Positions 1 to 7,642 are shown, counted from the first letter of the stretch. The stretch is 12,500 nt of DNA from Symbiodinium natans (GCA_905221605.1 CAJNDS010002445.1:1-12500), one strand, 5' to 3'. The notes: generated by a model from the letters alone, not told the origin. Made by a program: numbers and translations.

Positions 1-250
1 GTGCTGCTGGAAGCTCTTGCCCCAGGACATTCAACAAGCCTTGAAGGCCCCGACATTCGGGAGGCTCCCGGGAGGCCTGGAGGCTGAGACACAAAACGGG
101 ATGAGAAAAAGCCTCGCTCGTGGTTCTGTACACACCCGTAGCCCAATGTTGGCTTTTCCGTTTGCAGCGTCACCCCCGCAACATACCAGGGGCGGGGGAA
201 AGTTCTAAACGCATGCCCCTCAGGGGCGGTCCCTTCGGGGATCATATGCT
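1..250. other. Single-copy flank, no supported gene
   Basis: Non-repetitive sequence left of the polypurine/polypyrimidine block. A 63-codon open frame at 17-208 (+) has no recognisable domain and no supporting context, so I do not call it a gene. Two small perfect stems are visible: GCCCCT-C-AGGGGC at 215-227, and TCCC-TTCG-GGGA just after it, whose loop would be a UUCG tetraloop in RNA. Both are short enough to be chance. The function is unknown. Confidence 0.4.
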
Positions 251-251
251 C

Positions 252-540
252 GGAAGAAGAAGAGATGGAGAGAAACAACAAAGACGAGAAAGGAGGAGAT
301 GATGAGAGAGCGGGCCTCTTGCTTGCCCTGAGCTCTCTGTTCCTTGCAGTTCTCCTTTCTTATGCAAAAAGAAGAAGAGAAGAATATGGCAAGAGAAGGG
401 AAAGCAAGAGAGAGTCGAGCGAAGGAGCAAAACAAACTTTCTTCTGCCCGCCGTCTTCCTCCATCTTCTCTTGTCCCTCTCGTTCTGTTCTTTCCTTATT
501 CTTCGAAGAATGTTGTTGAGAGGAGGGGAGGAAGGGAAGA
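252..540. repeat. Long tandem unit, copy 1 (partial)
   Basis: First of three related blocks. It shares with 1405-1690 and 2348-2630 an ordered series of landmarks: GACGAG/GACAAG, GATGATGAGAG, CCTCTTGCTTGCCCTGAGCTC (from 314, 1468 and 2407), a GAAGA-rich stretch, CGTCTTCCTCC, CTTTCTGTTCT-like pyrimidines, then GAGGGGAGGAA. Only the right part of the longer unit is present here. Both purine-rich and pyrimidine-rich stretches lie on the same strand, so frames across it translate to Arg/Glu/Lys or Ser/Leu/Phe low-complexity protein. I see no codon pattern that suggests real coding. Confidence 0.65.
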
Positions 541-545
541 GGACA

Positions 546-718
546 GGGGGCGTGACAAACAAAGGAGCGGCAGAGTGAGGAGGAGTTTGCCCGTCGCCTC
601 AACTCACCCGGAAGCGCCCAACGGGTCCGGAGGACCAAGATCTGTCCCCCTTTGTGAGGAAAGGAAGAGGCGAGGGGAGGGGAGGAGAGGCAATGTCTCA
701 TGGCGAGCTGGGAGGGAG

Positions 719-763
<45 letters not shown>

Positions 764-927
764 GTCTGTCTCTCTTTTTCTTCTTCTTCCGCTGGGCTTG
801 AAACTTTCCCTCTCTCTCTTCTTTCTATCAGTTCTTTGTATTGTTCTCACCTTTCCGGGATCTGTTTCTATTTTTCTGCGTTCCTTCTTCGCCTTAGCTC
901 TTCACCAGAAAGGAAAGAATATGAAAG
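546..927. repeat. Diverged spacer with CT microsatellite
   Basis: This links tandem copies 1 and 2 and is absent between copies 2 and 3. Part of it (GAGGAGGAGTTTGCCCGTC near 577) faintly resembles the AGGAGGAGTTCACC landmark of the other copies, so it may be a more decayed unit. It contains (TC)16 at 721-753 followed by imperfect TCTG/TCTC repeats. It also holds a non-repetitive 600-660 stretch with CCGGAAGCGCCC. No gene is recognised. Confidence 0.45.
721..753. repeat. (TC)16 microsatellite
   Basis: An uninterrupted TC dinucleotide run, followed by imperfect TCTA/TCTG continuation to about 774. Confidence 0.95.
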
Positions 928-1139
928 AAGGAGAGTGGCAGAGAGGTGAGAGGAAGGACCGAAGGCGAGTGAATAGGAGAACTCTTCCTCCGAATCTCGC
1001 GGCTACCAGTCCTCTTCTCCTTTTTCTTCCAACGCAGCTCGTCTTGGTTTATCACTTATGAAACGTGAGAGAAGAGCGAGGAATGAACAGAGGAGGAGGA
1101 CAAGGCCCTGCTGCTTTTTCATCCCCTCCCCCCTCCCTC

Positions 1140-1234
<95 letters not shown>

Positions 1235-1737
1235 ATTCTCTTTTCCCTTTTCTCTTTCTCTTTTACTTGCTCCCTTTCTTTCTGTCTTCTTTCCCTGGCT
1301 CTTGTTCTCCTTCTACCGTTCTCGGATTCGCTTCTTTTTCTCTTGTCTTTTCCCTTACTCCCTTGTCTGCTTCCAGAAGTAGAGAGGGAGGGAGGGAGGG
1401 AGAGAGGGAGAGAGAGAGGGATGAAGAGAGCAACGAAGACAAGAAAAGAAAAGATGATGAGAGCGAGGCCTCTTGCTTGCCCTGAGCTCTCCGCTCCTTT
1501 CATTCCTTTCTTACGCAGAGAACAGGGAGAAAAGAAGATGAAGAAGGCAAGGGAAGAAAAAGCGAGAGAGCCGGGCGAAGGAGGAGTTCACCCTTCCTCT
1601 CCCCACCGTCTTCCTCCGTCTTGTCTCTTCCTTTCTGTTCTCTGTTATTCCTCACTCTTTGCAGAAATGGAAAGGAGGGGAGGAAGGAAAGAGGAGAGGG
1701 GAGGGATGATAGCGCAAGAGATTGCAAAGCAAGGAGG
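928..1737. repeat. Long tandem unit, copy 2
   Basis: Unit of about 810 bp. Landmarks in order: GGAAGGAC, TCCGAATCTCGCGGCTACCA (989), GAGGACAAGGCCCTGCTGC, a long (CT)n, TCGGATTCGCT (1322), CTTGTCTTTTCCCTTA, CAGAAGTAGAGAGGGAGG, (GA)-rich DNA, CCTCTTGCTTGCC (1469), AGGAGGAGTTCACC, and CTTTGCAGAAATGGAAA (about 1657). Copy 3 repeats the same order. Two of the landmarks read as pyrimidine tract plus CAG, like a 3' splice site, but no flanking exon is recognisable. Confidence 0.75.
1149..1230. repeat. (CT)41 microsatellite
   Basis: An uninterrupted 82-nt CT run, the longest dinucleotide tract in the window. It is a perfect mirror repeat of homopurine/homopyrimidine DNA, a known class of triplex (H-DNA) former. 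Length is prone to slippage and assembly error. Confidence 0.95.
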
Positions 1738-1970
1738 ATGAATGAGAGCTGAAAGGAAGGACAGAGGGTGATTGAAGAGGAGAACTCCTCCTCCGAATCT
1801 CGCGGCTACCAATCCTCTTCTCCTTTGTCTTCCCACGCAAGCTCGTTTTGGGTTTTCACCAATGAGACAGGAGGGAAGAACAAGGATGAACAGAGGCGGA
1901 GGACAAGGCCCTGCTGCAATCTTCATCTCCTCCTCTTTTCATCCCACCCTCCCCTCTCTCTTTTTTTGTT

Positions 1971-1975
<5 letters not shown>

Positions 1976-2021
<46 letters not shown>
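1976..2021. repeat. (CT)23 microsatellite
   Basis: A 46-nt CT run at the place in tandem copy 3 that corresponds to the (CT)41 of copy 2. The microsatellite was therefore part of the ancestral unit and has since changed length. Confidence 0.95.
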
Positions 2022-2024
<3 letters not shown>

Positions 2025-2312
2025 TTTCTCTAACTTTCTCTCTTTCTTTCTCTTTTTCTTTCGGTCTTTCTTTCTTGCCCTTGTTCTCCTTCTGCCATTA
2101 TCGGATTCGCTCTCTCTTTCTCTTGTCTTTTCCCTTATTCCCTTCTTCCTTGTGCATCGTCCTTCTGACTGAGAAAGGGAAGAGGGAGAAAAGGGAGGGG
2201 AAGAGAAGGGAGAGGAAGAGTGGGAGAAAGATAAACGTCAAGTCAAAGGTAAGAAGCGGGAAAGAGAAACGGAAAAGGGATGTTGCAGAAGTAGAGAGGG
2301 AGGAAGAGAGAT

Positions 2313-2360
2313 AGAGAGAGAGAGAGAGTGACAGAGAGGAGAGAGAGAGAGAGAGAGAGA
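2313..2360. repeat. Interrupted (GA)n microsatellite
   Basis: Two GA runs separated by TGACAGAGAG. It corresponds to the GGGAGGGAGGGAGAGAG stretch of copy 2 (about 1385-1420). On the + strand it is complementary to the CT tracts of the same units. Confidence 0.9.
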
Positions 2361-2670
2361 TGAAGCGAGCAATGAAGACGAGGAAGCAAAGATGATGAGA
2401 GCGAGGGCCTCTTGCTTTCTCTGAGATCTCCGTTCGGTTCATTCCTTTCTCATGAAGAGAACAGGGAGAAGAGAAGAGGAAGAACGGCAAAGGAAGAGAA
2501 AGCGAGGGAGCCGAGCGCAGGAGGAGTTCACCATTCCGCCGTCTTCCTCCATCTTATCTCTTCCTTTCTGTTCTATGCTGTTCCTTACTCTTTGCAGAAA
2601 TGGAAAAGAGGGGAGGAAACAATATAGGAGAGGGGAGGGATGAGAGAGCAAGAGATGGCAGAGAGAGCAG

Positions 2671-2673
<3 letters not shown>

Positions 2674-2738
<65 letters not shown>
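2674..2738. repeat. (GA)32 microsatellite
   Basis: A 65-nt uninterrupted GA run at the right end of the tandem block. It is complementary to the (CT)41 run 1.4 kb upstream, so the two could pair as inverted repeats in single-stranded DNA or RNA. Confidence 0.95.
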
Positions 2739-2743
<5 letters not shown>

Positions 2744-3236
2744 ACAAGAGATACATCGCAAGAGGGAAGGAAAGGAGAGAGAGAGAACCACATCGAGAGG
2801 AAGTGGCATGTTCCCTTTCCCTTTCGATCGTGCTGGTCAAAGATGAAGGCAAAAAGAATAGAGAAGAAGGGTCAAACAAAGGAAGGCAGAGAGGGAAAGC
2901 CACGACTATGAAGAATTCGACATGTCCATCTCCACGTATATTCCTTTGTCATCACACTTCCTTTCTTTGTGTCTTCACGGAACACGCTAGAGAAACAAGG
3001 ACGAAAGAGAAATGACTGACCTATTCTTGATGGTTCCGGTCTGGGCGCCGAGATGTTTATCATATGGTACGTGGGCTACCGTAAATCCTAAACCCCAAGC
3101 CCTTTTGCAAAGAGTTGCTTGAAACTTGAAACTTGGAACAACAAACATTAAATCATACTCTATATCTGATACTTCCAAAGTCATTGTTTAAATAAGAAAC
3201 GAAAGGGATCGCCAAATAATACGTAAAGGTCCATGC
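2739..3236. other. Transition region, no gene seen
   Basis: Purine-rich DNA grades into ordinary sequence after about 2800. The stretch at 2941-3010 (CCTTTGTC...CTTCACGG...GAAACAAGGACGAAAGAG) loosely resembles the left part of the tandem unit near 1825-1895, so it may be a decayed fourth unit; this is weak. A small CCTAAACCCC telomere-like fragment lies near 3088-3100. The open frames here are short and show no domain. Confidence 0.4.
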
Positions 3237-3275
3237 CACATATATATATATATGTACATATATTTATTTATTTGT
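3237..3275. repeat. TA-rich microsatellite
   Basis: Alternating TA for about 14 nt, then GTACATATATTTATTTATTTG, just upstream of the 32-bp satellite. Confidence 0.85.
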
Positions 3276-3296
3276 TTCTTTCGTTTTTTAAACCTT

Positions 3297-3874
3297 CGTG
3301 ACTTTTCGGTCAATCTGCCCCCCATTGTTCGTGACTGTTCGGTCAATTGCCCCCCATTGTTGGTGACTTTCCGGTCAATTGCCCCCCATTGTTCGGGACT
3401 TTTCGGTCAATCGGACCCCAATGTTCGTGACTTTTCGTCAATCTGGACCAGTGTTGGTGACTTTTCGGTCAATCTGACCCCATTGTTCGTGACTTTTCGG
3501 TCAATCTGACCCCAATGTTCGTGACTTTTCGGTCAATCTGGACCAGTGTTGGTGACTTTTCGGTCAATCTGACCCCATTGTTCGTGACTTTTGGGTCAAT
3601 CTGACCCCAGTGTTCGTGACTTTTCGGTCAATCTGGACCAGTGTTGGTGACTTTTCGGTCAATCTGACCCCATTCGTGACTTTTCGGTCAATCTGACCCC
3701 AATGTTCGTGACTTTTCGGTCAATCTGGACCAGTGTTGGTGACTTTTCGGTCAATCTGACCCCATTGTTCGTGACTTTTCGGTCAATCTGACCCCCATGT
3801 TCGTGACTTTTCGGTCAATCTGGACCAGTTGGTGACTTTTCGGTCAATCTGGACCAGTGTTGGTGCCCATTGTT
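3297..3874. repeat. 32-bp satellite with 3-monomer higher-order repeat
   Basis: Eighteen full monomers of 29-33 bp and one truncated monomer (3862-3874). The consensus begins CGTGACTTTTCGGTCAATCT. Monomers 1-3 form a divergent left edge (TGCCCCCCATT). From about 3362 the monomers follow an A-B-C order: A starts GGTGAC and ends ACCCCATTGTT, B starts CGTGAC and ends ACCCCAATGTT or similar, and C starts CGTGAC and ends GGACCAGTGTT. Trimers lie at 3456-3550, 3551-3645, 3646-3737 and 3738-3830, with an older, less regular one at 3362-3455. An open frame over the left part (3252-3509) is only a translation of the repeat. Confidence 0.97.
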
Positions 3875-4053
3875 TGCCGGGGGGTGGGCCCCAGAAGGTT
3901 CAGTGGAAAACGTGTCCGAATTGGGTAGGTAAAACTCTCTGGGGTAAGATGAAAACCTTGTATTTTCTTAATGTTATGGGATTCTTTGGGCGGGTGGTTT
4001 TTTTCTAAGCCTGGAACCCCCTAATGATTATGAATGCTAGAACAGTGACCCTC
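3875..4053. other. Short single-copy spacer
   Basis: Follows the satellite, starting with a G-rich GCCGGGGGGTGGGCCCC stretch. A similar CTGGGGTGGGCCCTGG occurs near 5251. No gene or RNA is recognised. Confidence 0.4.
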
Positions 4054-4121
4054 TAGACCCTAAACCCTAAACCCTAAGCCCTAAACCCTAAATCCTAAGC
4101 CCTCAACCCTAAACCCTAACC
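4054..4121 (-). repeat. Telomere-like CCCTAAA tract
   Basis: About nine in-phase heptads with the C-rich strand on + (CCCTAAA, CCCTAAG, TCCTAAG, CCCTCAA). Unit length is well kept and most differences are single substitutions, as in a decayed interstitial telomeric array. Confidence 0.92.
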
Positions 4122-4248
4122 CCCAAGCAATCCGGCCAGGCGTGTCCACTTGCATCCACGTTTGCACGGGCGCGGGTCGCAGCGATCCGGTTGCAGGTCG
4201 CAGCTCTCTGCAGCAAGTGGGTCGGCTTGCCGCCTTCTTCCTAAAGTT

Positions 4249-4362
4249 TACTTGAAGGTTCATGGGTAGTAAGAAGTAGGATTACAAGTAAGGCAGCCTC
4301 TGTTCTAACCTTGATCACGGCACTGAAAACCCTACTTATCACTATCCGTGAACCTTCAAGTA
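4249..4362. repeat. Imperfect 32-bp inverted repeat
   Basis: The left arm 4249-4280 (TACTTGAAGGTTCA...AAGTAGG) pairs with the right arm 4331-4362 (CCTACTT...TGAACCTTCAAGTA), 28 of 32 positions, around a 50-bp spacer. The outer 14 bp are perfect. This fits a small foldback/MITE-like element or a hairpin. I found no convincing target-site duplication. Confidence 0.8.
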
Positions 4363-4892
4363 CGGTTTGTGGCTTGTGATTTAGGGTCCAGGGTCCCTGG
4401 AACCGCTTCTTGACGGGACTGGGCCACTCTGGGCACAAATCCTCCATCTCTGGGAAGAGGTGTGAAGAGTTTTTTTGGCAAGGACTTTTCAGGGCCTGAG
4501 ACGTTGCTCAAAGCTTTTGGGTTAAGAAACGCCCTGAGATCTAGGGCGTCGGGCTTGGGGCACCCCTGGGCTCTTGCAGAGTCCTTGGCAGCCAAACCGG
4601 GCTTAGGGTTTCGGGGGCTCCTGCTTCACCACCCCCTAAACACCTAAAGCCCGCAACCCTGGAAGACCTCTTTCAACCACAACTCTTTGGGAGCAATTCT
4701 CGGAAGCCGTTGAAAGGACTCTGAAACCCTCTCGGAAATTTCTTCGGGGTTTAGGCTTCGTGGTTTAGGGCTAGGTTTTTAGCTTCAACCCTGAACCCTC
4801 GCATCTTTTTACCTTCAGGGTAGAATATAGGATACCTTACGTCCGCCCCTACTTCTAGCTGCCCATGACACTGCAAGCAACCTGGCTATCCG
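4363..4892. other. Single-copy sequence with scattered telomere-like words
   Basis: Isolated GGTTTAGGG and CCCTAAAC words occur (near 4605, 4745 and 4765) without forming arrays. A local stem ACGCCCT...AGGGCGT is at 4529-4549 around AGATCT. Short frames on both strands (for example 4462-4647) have no recognisable domain. No gene is supported. Confidence 0.4.
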
Positions 4893-4985
4893 GGGTTTAG
4901 GGTCTATATAATTAGGGTTCAGGGTTCAGGGTTTAGGGCTTAGGGTTCAGGGTCTAGGGTTTAGGGTGCAGGGTTTAGGTTTTGG
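4893..4985 (+). repeat. Variant telomere heptad tract
   Basis: In-phase heptads, each ending AGGG, with a changing first half: TTCAGGG, TTCAGGG, TTTAGGG, CTTAGGG, TTCAGGG, TCTAGGG, TTTAGGG, TGCAGGG, TTTAGG. The GGG core is unchanged while positions 1-3 vary. Confidence 0.93.
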
Positions 4986-5177
4986 GAGGCCAAGTACAGA
5001 AGCTTCTTCACACCAGGGAAACGGGGGCAGACGCGTGCGCTGCGCGGCCCCGCAAAACCTGTGGCTTCTGTACAGGCGTGCACACCTAATTAAGGCCCTT
5101 CGCCATCCTTCAGAAGAGGAAGGTCTCCACATGGATTTTGCCAAAGCCAGCTTCGCGGCAGCAGCGCTTCACCTGCG
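4986..5177. other. Single-copy spacer, no gene seen
   Basis: GC-moderate sequence between two telomere-like tracts. An 81-codon frame at 4966-5211 begins and ends inside those tracts (its end reads WGLGFRV, the signature of translated telomeric repeat), so it is not accepted as a gene. Confidence 0.4.
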
Positions 5178-5249
5178 GTTTAGGATTTGGGGTTTGGGGT
5201 TTAGGGTTTAGGGTTTAGGGTTGAGGGTTTAGGCTTTAGGGTTTAGGGT
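5178..5249 (+). repeat. Telomere-like TTTAGGG tract
   Basis: About ten heptads, G-rich strand on +: TTTAGGA, TTTGGGG, TTTGGGG, several TTTAGGG, TTGAGGG, TTTAGGC, TTTAGGG. Confidence 0.93.
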
Positions 5250-5606
5250 ATGCTGGGGTGGGCCCTGGAAATTTATAATATGAGCATATAGGGAATGGGA
5301 ACTTTTCAGCTTTTTCGAAACCAACCCCAGGTAGAGGGTTTAGGACTCACCCAGCCATTGAGACCAAACCCACTCTGTTCGAATGGTTGGGGCTCTTTCG
5401 AGCACCCTCTTGATTAAAATGCAACACTTGATGGGTCCCTACAGCCGATACAAAAGGATCTACAAGAAGACAACAGCCCCTTAGGTCTTCTGGAAAGCCT
5501 TCCTAAATACATTCCTTTATAAATACCCGCTTCAAAGGGTCTTTAAAGGCTTAATGGGGGGTTCTGGGGCAGGCACCCGGGGAGTCCAAAAGCTAGTTAT
5601 TGCTTA
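5250..5606. other. Single-copy sequence, nothing recognised
   Basis: No open frame of note and no RNA gene seen. It includes a short AGAAGAC / GTCTTCT inverted pair at 5465-5491, probably chance, and isolated GGTTTAGG words. Confidence 0.35.
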
Positions 5607-5675
5607 GGATTTAGGATTAGGATTTAGGGTCTTAACCTAGGGTTTAGGGTTTAAAGTTAAGATTTAGGGGTTTTG
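5607..5675 (+). repeat. Degenerate telomere-like tract
   Basis: TTTAGGA, TTAGGA, TTTAGGG, CCTAGGG and TTTAGGG words, with unit-length slippage to 6 and 8 nt. The G-rich strand is on +. Confidence 0.8.
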
Positions 5676-6046
5676 GGTGGCTTACTGCAGCTTCGTGGGG
5701 AATGAAAGGATAGTAGAATTGATCGTGAACATCCTGATAACTTTCTAGCACCCCGTTCCTTCATTCCCGATTTCTCAACTGAACGCCCAAGATCCTTATT
5801 CAAGCGCCCCCAGAAAAACTGCACATTGGAGCCCCTTTGCAGGTCCGCATGTCCTCAGAAAGCCTACTTTCGTGCTCTAACTATGCTTGATTGATTGTCT
5901 CAACACCCCACCCATGAACCCTCTGAATTTCATAATGGCACGGTCCTTCTTCTAGCGTTTGCGGCAACGAAACCGATCCGTTTAAGGGTATCTACAGCTT
6001 CATGGTGGGACACGACAATCGCCCGAAGTGACTCCGAAACCCACCC
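5676..6046. other. Single-copy sequence with small inverted pair
   Basis: GGGAATGAAAGGA at 5698-5710 is answered by TCCTTCATTCCC at 5758-5769. The short frame at 5895-6083 shows no domain. No gene is supported. Confidence 0.4.
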
Positions 6047-6352
6047 TAATCCCTTCCCCCTTTTATTAAACACACCCCCCTAATACTAAAAACACTTTCC
6101 GGAAAATCCTGCCGAAACCGACCCCGCCTTTTAAACCCTATTCCGAATTAGGGGGGGGGTTCAGGGCACCCAAAACCCGCCAGCCAACCAACATCCTAAA
6201 GCTCCCTCCCTCTCTCCCCAGCCTAGACCCTAAACCCTTTGGACCCCAAACATGGCATTTGGATAAAAACCTCCCCCTAATAATAAAAACACATTTCGAA
6301 CTTCTATTGGGGGGGGGGGGACCCCCCGTTTAATATTAGGGGGAAGGGATTA
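6047..6352. repeat. Inverted-repeat-bounded element, ~306 bp
   Basis: The left end 6047-6071 (TAATCCCTTCCCCC then TTTTATTAAAC) and the right end 6328-6352 are inverted copies, about 23 of 25 positions. Inside are a direct repeat (CCCCCTAATACTAAAAACAC at about 6076 and CCCCCTAATAATAAAAACAC at about 6273) and further CCCCCTAAT / ATTAGGGGG words in both orientations. A G-run of 12 lies at about 6309-6320. There is no coding capacity. It may be a non-autonomous element or a rearranged G-rich repeat. Confidence 0.6.
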
Positions 6353-6480
6353 AACCCAAAACCCTAAACTGAACCCTGAGCCCCAACCTCAACACCAACC
6401 GGACCTCGTCTTGGAAGGCCTCTGGGCCGCAGGCGAACGCCAAGCCGCCTCAAATTACCCCAAACCCCAAACGCCGAACC
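6353..6480 (-). repeat. Degenerate C-rich telomere-like tract
   Basis: AAACCCAAAACCCTAAACTGAACCCTGAGCCCC and nearby ACCCCAAACCCC words, separated by ordinary sequence at 6395-6450. The C-rich strand is on +. Confidence 0.6.
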
Positions 6481-6720
6481 CAACGAGGCAGCCGGGGTTT
6501 TTAAGGTTTTTGAGGGTTGGGGTGTGGGTGTTTGAGCTATTTGTTGTGTTGTGTGTTGGTTTGTCGTGTTTAAGGCTTAAGCCTAAGCCCCACATCCCCA
6601 AACCCGAGCAGAGAAATAAAGGGGCCCTTCCGAAACACACTCGAATACACCGTACAAACCATAAGCCCTGCACCCTAGAACCTTGCTTGTAACCCTACAC
6701 TAGGGCCTAGGCGTCTACGT
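6481..6720. other. G/T-rich spacer with 12-bp palindrome
   Basis: A GTTTTTAAGGTTTTTGAGGG stretch, a TTGTTGTGTTGTGTGTTGG run, and the perfect palindrome AGGCTTAAGCCT at 6573-6584. Frames open on both strands here (6411-6692 + and 6455-6673 -). Neither has a recognisable domain, and open frames on both strands suggest low stop-codon density rather than a gene. Confidence 0.45.
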
Positions 6721-7642
6721 ACAGTAACCCTATCTCGGCCTTCGGCGCCCTTGCTCGCGGCTTTGGCCACAAGGTCGGCCACGGGAGGGCGCCCTACGCC
6801 GGGTCTTCGGGTTTTGGCTTTGGGGCTAGGGTTCAAAGTTCGGGTTTAAGGGTTCCATGTCCAGGTCTTGGGGGGTACGGCTTGAGGGTTGGGAATGTAG
6901 GGCGGAACTGCCGGGATATACACAGAAGCGGGTGTGGGAAGGGAAGGCCACCTCAAACCCTAGCATTAAACCCCTAAAACCTCTCGATGAGGCTCCACGT
7001 CCACGCGGCGATCTCTAATGGGAGTCCAGAAATTAACCTGAGGGTTACGTTTTGCCCCCAACCAGTGAGTCGGCTGCTTTATGGGCGATGCAGGTCCCTT
7101 CCTAGAGTATGTAGTATGCGCACATTGAGCCCGAACACGCGGCAACCGTCCAAGAGGTTTTTGCATCAAACGGTCCATAATTAAGGTCCAGGACGCTTCG
7201 TCTGATCGGATAGGTTCTGCGCGTTAGGCGACCCCGCCACAACCAACATCTTGATTGACCTTCCTTGAGTCTAAGAACACAAAAGGCACAGCCACGGTCA
7301 CTTATCAGTTTGTCCCTAAGGACCTTTCCGCATACGGCGCCTAATCTCGGGAACCTTAGGGAAGACCTGGGAGTACTGGGGAACAACGGGTCCCTCCCCT
7401 TGTAGAAACCCTTCCCTGAGGGGGAGTCAGGAAGAAAGCGCCAGCCCACAAAACCAATGGACCCACCGAGGCATGGCCAGGTTAGGAGGGAGGGAAGGGA
7501 ATAGAAGGTCTACGGCACCTGGAAGAGAAACCATCAACAGCCTGTCTCCGTTTGTCCCCAGCCTACGACGATTCATGGATTCCATATTCATTAGTCCAGA
7601 GCTCTAACTCTGGTTTGCTAGTTCACTACAAAGGATTTAGTG
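6721..7642. other. Longest non-repetitive stretch; no gene recognised
   Basis: About 920 bp nearly free of telomeric words, GC-moderate. A stem is possible between 6737-6750 and 6787-6800 (GGCGCCC / GGGCGCC core). CCAGAG...CTCTGG at 7596-7613 forms a small hairpin. I looked for tRNA cloverleaf and rRNA core motifs and found none. The longest frame is on the minus strand (7102-7449). Confidence 0.4.
7102..7449 (-). other. Doubtful 115-codon open frame
   Basis: A complete minus-strand frame in non-repetitive sequence; its translation starts MGWRFLPDSPSGKGF. Composition is ordinary, without low complexity, but I see no domain, signal peptide or conserved motif. A shorter frame (6966-7178) overlaps it on the same strand in another phase. 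A frame of this length can arise by chance at this GC content. I list it because it is the least repeat-like frame in the window. Confidence 0.15.

Larger units (their letters stand above)
1738..2665. repeat. Long tandem unit, copy 3
   Basis: It has the same landmark order as copy 2: TCCGAATCTCGCGGCTACCA at 1792, TCGGATTCGCT at 2101, CAGAAGTAGAGAGGGAGG near 2286, CCTCTTGCTT at 2408 and CTTTGCAGAAATGGAAA near 2590. The offset from copy 2 is about 780-800 bp in the left part and 939 bp in the right part. The difference comes from roughly 140 bp of extra purine-rich sequence at about 2155-2285. It ends in a (GA)n tract. The tandem origin is clear; the function is unknown. Confidence 0.75.

Noticed and set aside
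344-949. 201-codon plus frame
   Set aside because: Low-complexity Arg/Glu/Ser translation that overlaps frames in other phases, with no domain.
1003-1741. Long frames on both strands (up to 227 codons) over the CT/GA block
   Set aside because: They translate to Ser/Leu or Arg/Glu repeats from the microsatellites, and every phase is open because the tracts contain no stop codons.
2439-2911. 154-codon minus frame and 103-codon plus frame
   Set aside because: Both run through (GA)32, and their length reflects the microsatellite rather than coding constraint.
3467-3479. Estrogen-response-element-like palindrome
   Set aside because: The match is to a short common palindrome, and nothing suggests an animal genome with nuclear receptors.
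3252-3509. 85-codon frame with repeated RDFSVNL-type peptide
   Set aside because: It is a direct translation of the 32-bp satellite and breaks once the monomer length changes.
3297-3874. CRISPR-like array with ~30-bp repeats
   Set aside because: Monomers are contiguous with no unique spacers, and the setting is eukaryotic.
6573-6584. 12-bp perfect palindrome AGGCTTAAGCCT as an operator
   Set aside because: A single short palindrome without a promoter or gene beside it is expected by chance in 12.5 kb of telomere-derived sequence.
7591-7626. tRNA-like arm (CCAGAG...CTCTGG then GCTAGTTCAC)
   Set aside because: No acceptor stem, D-arm or T-loop consensus could be fitted around it.
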